A stretch of 64,000 nucleotides of DNA from Phytoactinopolyspora alkaliphila (GTDB taxonomy: Bacteria; Actinomycetota; Actinomycetes; Jiangellales; Jiangellaceae), in the NCBI RefSeq assembly GCF_010550695.1, contig NZ_JAAGOB010000005.1, positions 307,547 through 371,546 on the forward strand, in the 5' to 3' direction. Below the pieces are notes generated by a model. That model was not told where the DNA came from. It was given only the letters and a program-made list of their open reading frames with translations, and made no database searches. Shown here in pieces: positions 41,747 to 52,204 of the stretch (its first letter is position 1; every line of letters begins with the position of its first letter). The position numbers and the translations under genes are program-made.

Positions 41747-42676
41747 TCAGCACCGGCCGCGGCTGTCTCCTGTGTACCGGCCGGGGCTGGTGCCCAGGTA
41801 ACGCCGGAACACGCGATTCAGATGTGCTTGATCGTAGAAGCCTGCCGCTGACGCCACCTCCGCCGGGCGCTGTCCGCCCAGTAACAGCCGACGGGCCAGA
41901 TCGATGCGCCGTCCGGTGAGATATGCATGCGGTGGCAGCCCGAAGGCAGAGCTGAATGAACGCACCAGGTGGGCAGGGTGTGCGTGCAGCTCTCGTCCCG
42001 CCGCGGCGAGGGACAGTCCTGGCCGGACGTGAGCGTCGAGCAGATCCCGGAAGCGAGCGGCCAGGGCGTTGCCGGCTGGGTGGTCCAGGACAGGTGAGGA
42101 ACCGTCGTCGAAATCGCTTGCGACCGTGCCGGGCGCCAGATGTTGCCGCAACCGGATCCGCAAGAGGGCTAGCCTGCTCTCGGCTTCGAGGCCGTCTCCC
42201 GGATGGCCCAGGCTCAGGTGCAGCTGGTGGATCCGCTGCCACAGGACGGCGTCGTCGAGCCCCGGGTGATCGACCGCGGCGCCGACCAGTTTATCGCCGA
42301 GCACCGCGGCATCCAGATAGAGCACGCGCTTGCGGAAGCCGGCAGGTGTGGCCGGACGGCCGTCGTGCGGTACGTGCGGCGGCAGCAGCGTGACCGTGCG
42401 GCCGACCGCTCCATGATGATGTCGATCGAGGTCGTAGCGGATCGCGCCGTCGTCGACGATCAGCAGCGTCCACGCCGCGTGGGTATGCGCCGGATACGCG
42501 TGGTCGACGAAACGCGCGTGGAAGACCTCTGCGATGCCGGCGATCGAGGGTCGCCACGCGTGAGTCTCAGGACGGCCGGCGAGCACGCAAAGAACGTACA
42601 AGACGCCGGGCGCCCGTGGCGAGCATCCTGGTTCTGCTGACGAACCACGCGTGGCGACGATGCCCGCATGACTCAT
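41747..42676 (-). CDS. AraC-family transcriptional regulator
   Basis: This protein of about 309 residues has an N-terminal cupin sensor (FVDHAYPAHTHAAWTLLIVD, LLPPHVPHDGRPATPAGF). Two C-terminal helix-turn-helix units follow (LSLAAAGRELHAHPAHLVRS, FGLPPHAYLTGRRIDLARRL, PAEVASAAGFYDQAHLNRVF). The true start may lie inside the listed frame, because the ATG used overlaps the opposite gene's ATG and leaves no promoter. It is divergent from a DUF2000 gene, a common partnership, and probably regulates it. Confidence 0.85.
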   Translation of the reverse strand: MSHAGIVATRGSSAEPGCSPRAPGVLYVLCVLAGRPETHAWRPSIAGIAEVFHARFVDHAYPAHTHAAWTLLIVDDGAIRYDLDRHHHGAVGRTVTLLPPHVPHDGRPATPAGFRKRVLYLDAAVLGDKLVGAAVDHPGLDDAVLWQRIHQLHLSLGHPGDGLEAESRLALLRIRLRQHLAPGTVASDFDDGSSPVLDHPAGNALAARFRDLLDAHVRPGLSLAAAGRELHAHPAHLVRSFSSAFGLPPHAYLTGRRIDLARRLLLGGQRPAEVASAAGFYDQAHLNRVFRRYLGTSPGRYTGDSRGRC

Positions 42677-42704
42677 GTCTGAACGAAACTCTGAGGTGTG
42701 CGCT

Positions 42705-43127
42705 GTGGACGGACCGATCCGATTCGACACCAAGATCGCTGTCTTGCTCCGCGACGACCTGGAGCTGTGGCAGCGCCTCAACGTGACCGCGTTTCTGGCC
42801 GGCGGATTGGCCGGCGCCGATCCCGAGCTGGTGGGTGAGCCCTACGAGGATGCCGACGGCACCGTCTACCTGCCCATGCTGCGGCAGCCCGTGATGATCT
42901 TCGCTGGCGGCAAGGAGACCTTGACAGCCGCGCACGAACGGGCGCTGCGGCGTGGGATGCCGCTGGCGGTGTTCACGCGCGACCTCTTCGGCACCGGCAA
43001 CGACCGGGACAATCGCGCCGCCGTCAAGGCCGTCGGACGAGCCGGGCTCGACCTTGTGGGGCTGGCCATTCACGGACCGAAGAACGCCGTCGACAAGGTG
43101 CTCAAAGGCGCGACCCTCCACGCCTGA
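42705..43127 (+). CDS. DUF2000-domain protein
   Basis: This protein of about 140 residues is built on the DUF2000 fold, related to peptidyl-tRNA hydrolase II. FDTKIAVLLRDDLELWQRLN, MPLAVFTRDLFGTGNDRDNR and GLAIHGPKNAVDKVLKGATL are recognisable. GTG at 42705 has GAGG eight bases upstream and avoids overlap with the divergent AraC gene; an ATG ten codons earlier is the alternative. Activity unknown. A short stretch separates it from the convergent desaturase gene. Confidence 0.82.
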   Translation: MDGPIRFDTKIAVLLRDDLELWQRLNVTAFLAGGLAGADPELVGEPYEDADGTVYLPMLRQPVMIFAGGKETLTAAHERALRRGMPLAVFTRDLFGTGNDRDNRAAVKAVGRAGLDLVGLAIHGPKNAVDKVLKGATLHA

Positions 43128-43163
43128 CCGGATCGGCTGACGACGCCGGCGCTTGTCCGGCGG

Positions 43164-44294
43164 TCACGCTCGTAGCTGTCCCGCCAGTGGGCACGCGAAC
43201 GGATCCCGTGCGCCGAGTCCGACCTTGTTCAGGTAGTCGACCACGATCTTGTACGAGCCCAGCAAGCTGGTCTCGGTGTACATGACCTTGTGCCGGGCAC
43301 AGAAATCACGGACGATCGGCTGCGCCTTGCGCAGGTTGGGCCGCGCCATGCTGGGGAACAGGTGATGCTCCACCTGATAGTTGAGCCCGCCCATGGCGAA
43401 ATCCGTCACCGCGCCACCACGGATGTTGCGTGACATCAGCACCTGGCGACGGAGGAAATCGATCTTCTCATTCGCCGGGACGATCGGCATACCCTTGTGG
43501 TTGGGCGCGAAGGAGCCACCGAGAAGCAGGCCGAACAGGCCCATCTGGACGCCGAAGAACGCCGCGGCCTTTCCCGGCGGCAGCACGATGAGCAGGGCGG
43601 CGATGTAGCCGCCGAGGCGGAGCGCCATGAACAGCGCCTCGCACCACCGGTGCTTCAGCGCTTCCTTGCTGAGGACTCGCTGAATGCTGGCGACATGCAG
43701 GGCGAGTCCCTCGAGGAGGAGGAGAGGGAAGAAAAGGTACCCCTGCCGGCGCGCGAAACGGGCGCTGAACCCCTTCCTGCCCTCCATCGCCGACGGAGTG
43801 AAGGCCAGTACGCCGGGTGCGATGTCCGGGTCGGCGCCCTCCTTGTTCGGGTTGGCGTGGTGCCGATTGTGCTTGGACATCCACCATCCGTAGCTCAATC
43901 CGGTGAACAAGCCGGAGAACACTCTGGCGGACCATTCGTTCCACTTATGCGACGCGAAAATCTGGCGGTGTGCGCCGTCGTGACCGAGGAAGCCGAACTG
44001 GGCAAGTACCACCGCCAGCACGCCGGCGGGGATCAGCTGGAACCACGAATTGCCGAGGAAGCCGAAAGCCACCCACACGCCGGCGAACGCTGTCACCATC
44101 GCGATGATCAGCGTCCAGTAATAGCCGTAGCGCCGCTTCAGCAGGCCGGACGCCTTGATCTGACGCGAAAGGTCGGAGTATTCGCTGACATAGCGTTCAC
44201 GCCGGCTCGCGCCGGCCGGGCCCGGAAGAGTGTCGGTTCTGGACGCGGCGCCGGAGCCGGATTCCGGCATTGTTGATGTGGGGTTGTGCGACAC
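43164..44294 (-). CDS. Membrane fatty acid desaturase
   Basis: This 376-residue di-iron desaturase has the three histidine boxes GHDGAH, HNRHH and QVEHH (in MGGLNYQVEHHLFPSMARPN). Between them lie pairs of hydrophobic helices (YYWTLIIAMVTAFAGVWVAF, FFPLLLLEGLALHVASI). The QxxHH third box places it with front-end/linoleoyl-CoA-type and DesA3-like enzymes. It introduces double bonds into acyl chains, probably with an electron-transfer partner encoded elsewhere. GTG at 44294 is preferred; 17 codons upstream are open but not conserved. Confidence 0.9.
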   Translation of the reverse strand: MSHNPTSTMPESGSGAASRTDTLPGPAGASRRERYVSEYSDLSRQIKASGLLKRRYGYYWTLIIAMVTAFAGVWVAFGFLGNSWFQLIPAGVLAVVLAQFGFLGHDGAHRQIFASHKWNEWSARVFSGLFTGLSYGWWMSKHNRHHANPNKEGADPDIAPGVLAFTPSAMEGRKGFSARFARRQGYLFFPLLLLEGLALHVASIQRVLSKEALKHRWCEALFMALRLGGYIAALLIVLPPGKAAAFFGVQMGLFGLLLGGSFAPNHKGMPIVPANEKIDFLRRQVLMSRNIRGGAVTDFAMGGLNYQVEHHLFPSMARPNLRKAQPIVRDFCARHKVMYTETSLLGSYKIVVDYLNKVGLGARDPFACPLAGQLRA

Positions 44295-44512
44295 GGTAAG
44301 ACCACCGTTCGTGTGTCGGCTGTGGCGTATGGAGCTTTGGCTCACGTCACGCCATTCGGTATGTCGGCCGGCATCATTAGCCTTGCCGTAGGGCGGGTCG
44401 ATTACTCACCAGGACGACTACAGCAGATGGGCTGCTGGATCGTTGGCTCAACCCTGGATGCCTCCACTTTACCCCGCGTGGCGGTGATCTATGCCGCGTC
44501 CGGTGTGGGCAA

Positions 44513-45001
44513 TCAGTAGCCGGCCTTCTTCGCCCGGTCGTATGAGGCGCGGATCTCTTCCTCCGCCGCGGCCCGGTCCACCCAGGTAGCCCCCTCGACC
44601 GACTTGCCGGGTTCCAGGTCCTTGTAGACCTCGAAGAAGTGCTGAATCTCCAGCCGGTCGAACTCCGGAACGTCGTTCATGTCGTGCAGGCCCTCCTTTC
44701 GGGGATCGTCGGCCGGCACGCACAGCACCTTGTCGTCGCCCCCGGCCTCGTCCTTCATGCGGAACATGGCGATGGCGCGGCACCGGATGAGACAGCCGGG
44801 GAAGGTCGGTTCCTCGATGAAGACCAGGGCGTCCAGGGGATCGCCGTCGAGTCCGAGCGTCTCGTCGATGAAGCCGTAGTCGTGTGGATACCGGGTGGAG
44901 GTGAACAGCCGGCGGTCGAGCCGAATCCGGCCGGTCTCGTGATCCATCTCGTACTTGTTCCGGCTTCCTGCCGGAATCTCGATCGTGACGTCGAAATGCA
45001 C
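44513..45001 (-). CDS. ppa: Inorganic pyrophosphatase
   Basis: This 162-residue family I pyrophosphatase hydrolyses PPi to two phosphates and pulls biosynthetic reactions forward. [40 protein letters not shown] (the metal-binding Asp cluster) and VCVPADDPR-type sequence are present, with [14 protein letters not shown] near the end. GTG start with GGGAGG upstream. It is divergent from dacB, so the two share the region 45002-45172. Confidence 0.95.
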   Translation of the reverse strand: MHFDVTIEIPAGSRNKYEMDHETGRIRLDRRLFTSTRYPHDYGFIDETLGLDGDPLDALVFIEEPTFPGCLIRCRAIAMFRMKDEAGGDDKVLCVPADDPRKEGLHDMNDVPEFDRLEIQHFFEVYKDLEPGKSVEGATWVDRAAAEEEIRASYDRAKKAGY

Positions 45002-45172
45002 GAGCCTGCCTCCCTGCGTTGGTGCCCTTGGCGATCTGCCTCAAGTCTCCCGTACCGTGATATCCGACGTGTGGGCGGGCAGGTGTCGAGAAGGTCACCG
45101 TCAGGTAAGAACTCGCCGGAACAGGCGACGTGAGGCGTGTCGATAGTAGACCGGTGAACCGGCGGGAGAGGT

Positions 45173-46561
45173 ATGTCTGGGCGGAGCGTGACCGTGGTGG
45201 CCGCCTGTGTCGTCGTCGCCGGTGCCGTGGCCGGCGGGGTCTTGTATGCCTCCGACGTGCGACCGGCCGGGTCGGAAGGCACGGGCAAGCTCGCGACGGT
45301 GGCCGAGAAGGCGCCGCCGGCGCCACGCTGGGAGGCGGCCGGCGCGGTGCTGGACACAGCATGGGCGAGGGAGACGGCTCAGACCTCGGTGGTGGCCCTG
45401 GCCAGAACTCTGGAGTCAGTGGCCGGCGACGAGTCGGCCGGCGGGCACGTGGGTGCCGCGGTGGTCGACCTCGCCTCGGGCGAGCTGATCTTCGAGACGA
45501 ATGCCTCGGACCCGTTCGTGCCTGCCAGCACGATGAAGATTCTGACCGGCACGGCGGCACTTGAGGTCCTGGGCCCGGACCACCGTTTCGTCACGTCGGT
45601 CACCGGCCGGCTCAGCGGCGACGCCGAGATCACCCTCGTGGGCGGGGGAGACCCACTGCTGGCCTCGTCGCGGTCCGCGGCAAGGGAGCCGTCGGCCGCC
45701 GGCCTGGACGTCCTCGCCGAGCGGACCGCGGAGTCCCTGGTCCCGGCCGGTGTGACCTCCGTGCGGCTGTCCTTCGACGACGGCCTGTTCGCCGGTCCCG
45801 CCGTCGATCCGGACTGGCGCCCCTCCTACGTCCCCGACGGTGTCGCCGGCCCGGTCAACGCGTTGGCTGTCGATGGTGCTCGTCGCTCCCCCGGGTTCCG
45901 GGAACGGGTGAGCGACCCGGCGCAGGCGACCGCGGAACTGTTCGCCGAGCTCCTGGACGACCACGGCGTCGAGGTGAACGGTGCCCCTCGCCGCACGGCC
46001 GCAGACGCCGCCGACGATGAGGTGGCCTCCGTGACCTCCCCGGCACTGTCCACTGTCGTCGAGTTCATGATGCGCACCAGCGACAACGACGTCGCCGAGG
46101 TGCTGGCCCGGCACGTGGCCCTCGGCCTGGACCGGCCCGGCTCGTCGGAGGAGGCGGCCGAAGCAGTCACGGATGCGCTGGCCGGACTCGGCGTAGAGGT
46201 CGACGGGCTGGACATCCGGGACGGCAGCGGGCTCGCTCGGGACAACGCCGTCACGGCCGGCTCGCTGATCTCGGCACTTCAGGCGGCGGCTGAGCCGGAG
46301 ATGCCACACCTGCGCCCGGTTCTCGCGGGCCTCCCGGTGGCCGGCTTCACCGGCACGCTCGCCGAGCGTGTCTCCGGCGACTCGGCCGGCTACGTACGGG
46401 CGAAGACCGGGACGCTCACCGGCGTGCACAGCCTGGCGGGCCTGGCAGCGCGGCCGGACGGGCAGGCGTACCTGTTCGCCATCCTCGCCGACGACGCGGA
46501 CGACGCCCTGGCCGCCCGCGGAGTGCTGGACGACTTCGCTGCGGTATTGGTCGCCGAATGA
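45173..46561 (+). CDS. dacB: D-alanyl-D-alanine carboxypeptidase/endopeptidase, PBP4 class (S13)
   Basis: This 462-residue secreted enzyme trims or cleaves peptidoglycan peptides. An N-terminal signal anchor (VTVVAACVVVAGAVAGGVLY) is followed by the SxxK site VPASTMKILTGTAAL. The SxN region is MMRTSDNDVAEVLARHVALG, and the KTG motif is AKTGTLTGVHSLAGL. The domain between SxxK and SxN is typical of S13. GGGAGAGG precedes the ATG. It starts a run dacB-DUF2342-tilS-hpt-ftsH-folE, a conserved actinobacterial block. Confidence 0.93.
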   Translation: MSGRSVTVVAACVVVAGAVAGGVLYASDVRPAGSEGTGKLATVAEKAPPAPRWEAAGAVLDTAWARETAQTSVVALARTLESVAGDESAGGHVGAAVVDLASGELIFETNASDPFVPASTMKILTGTAALEVLGPDHRFVTSVTGRLSGDAEITLVGGGDPLLASSRSAAREPSAAGLDVLAERTAESLVPAGVTSVRLSFDDGLFAGPAVDPDWRPSYVPDGVAGPVNALAVDGARRSPGFRERVSDPAQATAELFAELLDDHGVEVNGAPRRTAADAADDEVASVTSPALSTVVEFMMRTSDNDVAEVLARHVALGLDRPGSSEEAAEAVTDALAGLGVEVDGLDIRDGSGLARDNAVTAGSLISALQAAAEPEMPHLRPVLAGLPVAGFTGTLAERVSGDSAGYVRAKTGTLTGVHSLAGLAARPDGQAYLFAILADDADDALAARGVLDDFAAVLVAE

Positions 46562-46575
46562 CATAGCGTGGCGGT

Positions 46576-47736
46576 ATGACGACCAACGATGCCGTGCCGG
46601 AGTTCGTCGACTGGGATCTGGCGGCGCGAACAGCCAGACGGCTCGCCGGGCCAGGGCCCTCCGTCACTGAGTCCGAGGCCCGACAGACCGTCGCTGACCT
46701 GCGCCGGTTCGCGGCCGAAGCCGAGGGGCACGTGCGCGGCGTCACCGGGCTGGACGGCTCGTCGGCGGCGGCGCCGGTGGCTGTCGTCGACCGCGGGGGA
46801 TGGGCCACGGCCAACACGGAGAGCCTGCGCACCATCGTCGCGCCGCTGGCGCACAAGATCCATGAGGCGCGTCGCGGCCGCAGCTTCGGCCCGCTCGACC
46901 AGATCGGTCCCAAGGCCACGGGCTTGGAGACGGGCCTGTTCTTGGCCTTCATCGCGGCACGCGTGCTCGGGCAGTTCGACCCGTTCTTCACCGGGCAGCC
47001 GGAGGCGAGCGGACCCTACGCTCCCGCGCCTGCGGACGGGGCCGGCTCGCCGGTGCAGCGTCTGGGCCGCCTGTTGCTGGTGGCGCCCAATGTCGTGCAC
47101 GTGGAGCGAGAGCTCGAGGTCCACCCGGCGGACTTCCGGCTCTGGGTGTGCCTGCACGAGGAGACGCACCGGGTCCAGTTCACCGCTGTGCCGTGGCTCA
47201 GCGCGCACCTCGAAGGCGAAATCCAGACGTTCGTCCGCTCCACGCAGGTGGATACGGGTGCCCTGGCCGCGAATCTGCGGGAGGTGATCGAAGCGCTGCT
47301 CCGGGCCATCCGCGGAGACCGTGACTCGGTGAGTCTGATGGACCTGCTCCAGTCGCCGGAGCAGAAGGCTGTGGTCAAGCGGGTCACGGCGCTCATGTCC
47401 CTGCTCGAGGGACACGCGGACGTGATCATGGACCGCGTCGGGCCAGAGATCATCCCTAGTGTGGAGACCATCCGCCGCCGCTTCCAGAACCGGCGCAAGA
47501 GCAAGGGCATGGAGCGCACTGTGCGCCGCGCCCTCGGTTTCGAGGCCAAGATGCGCCAGTACCGAGACGGCGGCAAGTTCGTCAATGAGGTGGTTGACAG
47601 CGTCGGCATGACCGGCTTCAACCGGGTCTGGGAGTCCGCGGAGACGCTGCCGACGCCGGAGGAGATCGCCGAGCCCGCTGCTTGGGTTCAGCGCGTGCAT
47701 CGCGGCTCGCAGGACGGCGCCGGCGCGGAGTCGTGA
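46576..47736 (+). CDS. DUF2342 zinc-dependent metalloprotease-like protein (F420-associated)
   Basis: This 386-residue protein contains LHEETHRVQFTAVPWLSAHL, a classical HExxH zinc site, and PNVVHVERELEVHPADFRLW before it. The C-terminal helices (LMSLLEGHADVIMDRVGPE) supply the distal Glu. The family is described as a zinc metalloprotease or coenzyme-F420-associated protein in actinomycetes; activity is not established. It lies 14 bp after dacB and 51 bp before tilS in the same run. Confidence 0.9.
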   Translation: MTTNDAVPEFVDWDLAARTARRLAGPGPSVTESEARQTVADLRRFAAEAEGHVRGVTGLDGSSAAAPVAVVDRGGWATANTESLRTIVAPLAHKIHEARRGRSFGPLDQIGPKATGLETGLFLAFIAARVLGQFDPFFTGQPEASGPYAPAPADGAGSPVQRLGRLLLVAPNVVHVERELEVHPADFRLWVCLHEETHRVQFTAVPWLSAHLEGEIQTFVRSTQVDTGALAANLREVIEALLRAIRGDRDSVSLMDLLQSPEQKAVVKRVTALMSLLEGHADVIMDRVGPEIIPSVETIRRRFQNRRKSKGMERTVRRALGFEAKMRQYRDGGKFVNEVVDSVGMTGFNRVWESAETLPTPEEIAEPAAWVQRVHRGSQDGAGAES

Positions 47737-47787
47737 CCGTCGCCGGCTGACGCTGCTCACAACGGCCGCAGGGAGCTAGGGCGAGAG

Positions 47788-48813
47788 ATGTCGGTGCCGC
47801 GATTGGATGTCCGCCGGGCGGTGCGGGCTCATCTGGAAGACGTGCTGGCTGCATCGGGCGAGCCCGCGCTCGTGCTGGCAGCCTGCTCGGGTGGCGCCGA
47901 CTCGTGGGCCGTGGCGGGTGCGCTTGCCGTCGAAGGGCCTCGGGCCGGCGTGCGCGCGGGCGCCGTGACCGTCGATCACGGTCTGCAAGCCGGCTCCGCT
48001 GAACGAGCCAGGTCGGTGGCTGCGCAGCTGGGTGCTTTGGGACTGGATCCCGTCGAGGTGGTGCATGTTCATGTCGGACGCGCCGGTGGCGGACCTGAAG
48101 GCCGGGCTCGCCGGGCACGCTACGACGTGCTCACGGCGGCGGCGCTACGCCATGGTGCAGCGGCCGTCCTGCTCGGACACACGCTCGACGACCAGGCGGA
48201 GACGGTGCTGCTCGGGCTCGCCAGGGGTTCGGGCGCCAGGTCGCTGGCCGGTATGGCCGCGCGAGCCGGGCTGTACCGCCGTCCGCTGCTTCAGCTGAGC
48301 CGCGAGGTCGTACGTGCGGCAGTGCCCGGCGGTGTGCGGGTGTGGGAGGACCCGCACAACGCCGACCCCGCGTACGCACGAGCCCGAGTACGCCACCTGG
48401 TGCTGCCGGTGTTGGAGAAGGAACTCGGGCCGGGCGTCGCCGCGGCGCTGGCTCGCACGGCGGAGCTGCTCCGGGCCGACGCCGACGCCCTGGACCACGT
48501 GGCCGCCGGCGCGTTGACCGCGGTGACCCGCCACGGGCCGGCCGAGCCGGCTGGGCCGGCCTACGACACCGGTGAGTTGGCCGGGCCGGTCTACGACACC
48601 GGCGAGCTGGCCGGACTGCCCCAGGCCGTCCGCTGGCGGATCCTGCGCGGTGCCGCGATCGCGGCCGGCTGCCCGCCCACCGACCTGACCGCGGCGCACG
48701 TGCAGGCTGTCGACGCGTTGGTCGTGGCGTGGCGGGGACAGAAAGGCATCGACCTTCCCGGGGCAATCCGGGCCAACCGCCGCGGCCGGGCACTGCGGTT
48801 CGGGCCGCTTTAG
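47788..48813 (+). CDS. tilS: tRNA(Ile)-lysidine synthase
   Basis: This 341-residue enzyme attaches lysine to C34 of the isoleucine CAU tRNA so that it reads AUA. The ATP-pyrophosphatase P-loop is [18 protein letters not shown], the second motif [20 protein letters not shown], and [20 protein letters not shown] the tRNA-binding helix. Residues near 255-275 contain a duplicated GPxYDTGELA decapeptide that is not a family feature. It is followed closely by hpt, as in most actinomycetes. Confidence 0.94.
   Translation: MSVPRLDVRRAVRAHLEDVLAASGEPALVLAACSGGADSWAVAGALAVEGPRAGVRAGAVTVDHGLQAGSAERARSVAAQLGALGLDPVEVVHVHVGRAGGGPEGRARRARYDVLTAAALRHGAAAVLLGHTLDDQAETVLLGLARGSGARSLAGMAARAGLYRRPLLQLSREVVRAAVPGGVRVWEDPHNADPAYARARVRHLVLPVLEKELGPGVAAALARTAELLRADADALDHVAAGALTAVTRHGPAEPAGPAYDTGELAGPVYDTGELAGLPQAVRWRILRGAAIAAGCPPTDLTAAHVQAVDALVVAWRGQKGIDLPGAIRANRRGRALRFGPL
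48553..48612 (+). repeat. In-frame 30-bp tandem duplication inside tilS
   Basis: Two adjacent 30-base units (48553-48582, 48583-48612), differing at three positions, encode [10 protein letters not shown] and [10 protein letters not shown]. It lies in the linker region of TilS and probably arose by slippage. Confidence 0.9.
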
Positions 48814-48815
48814 GC

Positions 48816-49400
48816 ATGCGCGTCAAAGGTATGGCAGGCTTTCGACCCGTGGAACCGCAGCATATCGACGGCGACATCGAGAAGGTCCTCCTCACCGAGG
48901 CGGACATCCAGGGCCGGCTGGCCGAGCTGGCCGCCGACATCGAGCGCGATTACGAGGGCAAGGACGTCCTGCTCGTGGGTGTGCTCAAGGGTGCCGTGAT
49001 GGTGATGGCCGATCTCTCCCGGCATCTGTCCCGCCATGTCGAGATCGATTGGATGGCCATCTCGTCGTACGGATCGGGCACCCGTTCCAGCGGCGTCGTC
49101 AGGATCCTCAAGGATCTGGACACCGACATCACCGACCGCCATGTCGTGGTGGTCGAGGACATCATCGACACGGGGCTCACGCTGTCCTGGCTGGTGTCGA
49201 ACCTTCAGTCGCGCGGTCCGGCATCGGTGGAGATCTGCACCATGCTTCGCAAGCCCGAGGCCGCGAAGACGCCGGTCGGGGTGAAATACGTCGGATTCGA
49301 CATCCCCAGCTCCTTCGTCGTCGGCTACGGGCTGGACTTCGCCGAGAAGTACCGCAATCTCCGGGTGGTCGCGACCCTCGCTCCGCACATGTACTCGTGA
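48816..49400 (+). CDS. hpt: Hypoxanthine phosphoribosyltransferase
   Basis: This protein of about 194 residues salvages hypoxanthine (and guanine) with PRPP to IMP/GMP. LLVGVLKGAVMVMADLSRHL, WMAISSYGSGTRSSGVVRIL and the PRPP motif VVVVEDIIDTGLTLSWLVSN are present, with VGYGLDFAEKYRNLRVVATL near the end. ATG at 48816 is listed; an ATG at 48834 or GTG at 48849 would give the more usual 183-188 residues. It starts just after tilS. Confidence 0.94.
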   Translation: MRVKGMAGFRPVEPQHIDGDIEKVLLTEADIQGRLAELAADIERDYEGKDVLLVGVLKGAVMVMADLSRHLSRHVEIDWMAISSYGSGTRSSGVVRILKDLDTDITDRHVVVVEDIIDTGLTLSWLVSNLQSRGPASVEICTMLRKPEAAKTPVGVKYVGFDIPSSFVVGYGLDFAEKYRNLRVVATLAPHMYS

Positions 49401-49564
49401 CGGCGCGGGTCGCCCAGGCCCACATGCTCCGCATGGTAGGAGCACGCCCGTGCAAGGTATCGTCGTAACGATCAGACATCTCGGATGAGCGCCGCGGACT
49501 GCAGCGTTGTCTCGGGTGAGGTGTGCCATCGACACAGGAGGAACGGGGACCTCAACCCCGCATC

Positions 49565-51577
49565 ATGAACGCTAAGCGATTTATCCGACCGGCGATCTGG
49601 TTCGTCATGTTCGTCTTTGTCGCGCTCATGCTGAACAGCTTCCTGTCCAGCGGGGACGACCCGGAGCAAGTCGACACCGCGCAAGCCATCCAGGAAATCG
49701 ACGACGGGAACGTCAAGTCGGCTCTGATCACCGGTGGTGACGTCCAGCGGATCGAGCTCACGCTCAACAATGACGACGAGATATGGGCCTACTACGTCGA
49801 AGGCCAGGGCCTCGACCTGCAGAACGAGTTACAGCGTCAGAACGAGGCCGGGAACCTCGCCGAGGGCTACGACGTCGACATTCCGCAGTCCAATCCCTGG
49901 ATGGCGGTTCTCGGCACGGTGCTTCCGCTTCTGCTGCTGGTCGCGCTGATCATCTTCTTCCTCAGCCGGGTCCAGGGCGGTGGTGGCCGGGTCATGCAGT
50001 TCGGGAAGAACCGTGCCAAGCTCGCTTCGAAAGACGCACCCAAGACCACCTTCTCCGACGTCGCCGGAGCCAACGAGGCGATCGAGGAGCTCCAGGAGAT
50101 CAAGGAGTTCCTGCAGGAGCCTGGCAAGTTCCAGGCGGTAGGAGCCAAGATCCCGAAAGGCGTCCTGCTCTACGGCCCGCCCGGCACCGGCAAGACCTTG
50201 CTGGCCCGCGCCGTCGCCGGTGAGGCCGGTGTCCCGTTCTACTCGATCTCCGGCTCGGACTTTGTCGAGATGTTCGTCGGTGTCGGTGCCTCCCGGGTCC
50301 GTGACCTGTTCAAAGAAGCCAAGGAGAACGCTCCGGCCATTGTCTTCGTCGACGAGATCGACGCCGTCGGCCGCCACCGCGGCGCTGGTATGGGTGGCGG
50401 GCACGATGAGCGCGAGCAGACACTGAACCAGCTGCTGGTCGAGATGGACGGTTTCGACGTCAAGACCAACGTGATCCTGATCGCGGCGACGAACCGCCCC
50501 GACATCCTCGACCCCGCGCTGCTGCGGCCGGGCCGGTTCGACCGGCAGATCACCGTGGGCGCGCCGGATCTGGACGGCCGCCACAAGATCCTCGAGGTAC
50601 ACGCCCGCGGCAAGCCGCTGGCCCCCGACGTAGACCTGATGGCCGTGGCCCGCCGGACGCCCGGATTCAGCGGCGCCGACCTCGCCAACGTCCTCAATGA
50701 GGCCGCGCTCCTGACAGCCCGTGGCGACGCCAAGATCATCACGCCCAAGTTCATGGATGAGGCGATCGACCGTGTCATCGCCGGCCCACAGAAGAGCTCG
50801 CGCCTGATGAAGGACGAGGAGAAGCGGATCACCGCCTACCACGAAGGCGGGCATGCCCTGGTGGCGGCGGCGCTGCACCACACCGACCCGGTGCACAAGG
50901 TCACGATCCTCCCTCGCGGCGGCGCGCTCGGCTACACGATGGTGCTGCCGGACGAGGACAAGTACTCCACCACGCGCAACGAGATGCTCGATCAGCTCGC
51001 CTACATGATGGGCGGCCGCGCAGCGGAGGAGCTCGTCTTCCACGACCCCACCACGGGCGCTGCCAACGACATCGACAAGGCCACCACACTGGCTCGCCGG
51101 ATGGTTACCCAGTACGGCATGACCGAGCGGCTGGGCGCCATCAAGTTCGGATCGGACAGTTCCGAGCCGTTCCTCGGCAAGGAGATGGGCCATCAGCGCG
51201 ATTACTCCGAAGAGGTCGCGGGCCAGGTGGATGAGGAGGTCCGCAAGCTCATCGAGACCGCTCACCAGGAGGCCTTCGACATCCTAGTGGAGAACCGGCA
51301 CATTCTCGACGAGCTCGTGGTGGCTCTGCTGGAGCAGGAGACGCTGAACAAGGAGGAGATCGCCGACCTGTTCGCCTCGATCGAGATGCACGAGCGGCGA
51401 CCTGCCTGGACCGGATCTCCCACCCGCAAGCCCTCCGAGCTCGGGCCCGTCGACATCCCGGTGAAGGTCTCCACCAACGGAGCCGAAGCCGACCACGACG
51501 AAGAAGGCATCATCGTCGCTCCCGAAGGCCCGGTCACTGGGCAGAGCACGCCGTCGGACCAGTCGATGGGAAGCTGA
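49565..51577 (+). CDS. ftsH: ATP-dependent zinc metalloprotease FtsH
   Basis: This 670-residue membrane-anchored AAA+ protease degrades misfolded and regulatory membrane proteins. Two helices ([19 protein letters not shown] and [15 protein letters not shown]) flank a periplasmic domain. The AAA module has [32 protein letters not shown] and the second region of homology [20 protein letters not shown]. The M41 zinc site is [15 protein letters not shown] (HEGGH form of HExxH). AGGAGG lies about 23 bases before the ATG, further than normal; an in-frame GTG at 49523 precedes that site and is not supported by it. folE follows 5 bp later. Confidence 0.95.
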   Translation: MNAKRFIRPAIWFVMFVFVALMLNSFLSSGDDPEQVDTAQAIQEIDDGNVKSALITGGDVQRIELTLNNDDEIWAYYVEGQGLDLQNELQRQNEAGNLAEGYDVDIPQSNPWMAVLGTVLPLLLLVALIIFFLSRVQGGGGRVMQFGKNRAKLASKDAPKTTFSDVAGANEAIEELQEIKEFLQEPGKFQAVGAKIPKGVLLYGPPGTGKTLLARAVAGEAGVPFYSISGSDFVEMFVGVGASRVRDLFKEAKENAPAIVFVDEIDAVGRHRGAGMGGGHDEREQTLNQLLVEMDGFDVKTNVILIAATNRPDILDPALLRPGRFDRQITVGAPDLDGRHKILEVHARGKPLAPDVDLMAVARRTPGFSGADLANVLNEAALLTARGDAKIITPKFMDEAIDRVIAGPQKSSRLMKDEEKRITAYHEGGHALVAAALHHTDPVHKVTILPRGGALGYTMVLPDEDKYSTTRNEMLDQLAYMMGGRAAEELVFHDPTTGAANDIDKATTLARRMVTQYGMTERLGAIKFGSDSSEPFLGKEMGHQRDYSEEVAGQVDEEVRKLIETAHQEAFDILVENRHILDELVVALLEQETLNKEEIADLFASIEMHERRPAWTGSPTRKPSELGPVDIPVKVSTNGAEADHDEEGIIVAPEGPVTGQSTPSDQSMGS

Positions 51578-51582
51578 CTCAC

Positions 51583-52188
51583 GTGAGCGACACTCCGGCA
51601 GGTCCGGAGCCGCGCAATGTCGGCCCGTTCGACCACGACCGCGCTGAGGCGGCCGTGCGCGAGCTCCTCCACGCGATCGGCGAGGATCCGGACCGCGAAG
51701 GACTGCGAGAGACGCCCGCGCGCGTGGCGCGGGCGTACGCGGAGATGTTCAGCGGGCTACGCCAGGACGCCGCGCAAGCCCTGACCACCACGTTCGAACT
51801 CGGCCACGACGAGATGATCCTGGTGAAGGACATCGAGGTGGCCTCGATGTGCGAGCACCATCTGGTGCCCTTCTACGGCTTCGCCCACGTCGGCTACATC
51901 CCCGGCCCCGACGGCCGAATCGCAGGATTGTCCAAGCTTGCCCGGCTGGTGGACGTCTTCGCCAAGCGGCCCCAAGTGCAGGAACGGCTCACTACACAGG
52001 TAGCCGACTCGATGGTCGATCTCATGAAGCCGGCAGGCGTCATCGTCGTCGTCGAGGCGGAGCACCTGTGCATGACCATGCGCGGTGTGCGGAAACCCGG
52101 AGCCAAAACTTTGACCAGTGCGGTCCGTGGCCAGCTTCGCAGTTCCGCCACGCGCTCCGAGGCGATGAGCCTGATCATCGGCCGCTGA
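51583..52188 (+). CDS. folE: GTP cyclohydrolase I
   Basis: This 201-residue enzyme catalyses the first step of folate synthesis, GTP to dihydroneopterin triphosphate. [40 protein letters not shown] (zinc Cys and His) and [20 protein letters not shown] are diagnostic, and [20 protein letters not shown] ends the active site. GTG start, five bases after ftsH, as in many actinomycetes. Its stop lies 16 bases before the large palindrome. Confidence 0.95.
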   Translation: MSDTPAGPEPRNVGPFDHDRAEAAVRELLHAIGEDPDREGLRETPARVARAYAEMFSGLRQDAAQALTTTFELGHDEMILVKDIEVASMCEHHLVPFYGFAHVGYIPGPDGRIAGLSKLARLVDVFAKRPQVQERLTTQVADSMVDLMKPAGVIVVVEAEHLCMTMRGVRKPGAKTLTSAVRGQLRSSATRSEAMSLIIGR

Positions 52189-52204
52189 CCCGTTCCGCCG
52201 CCCT

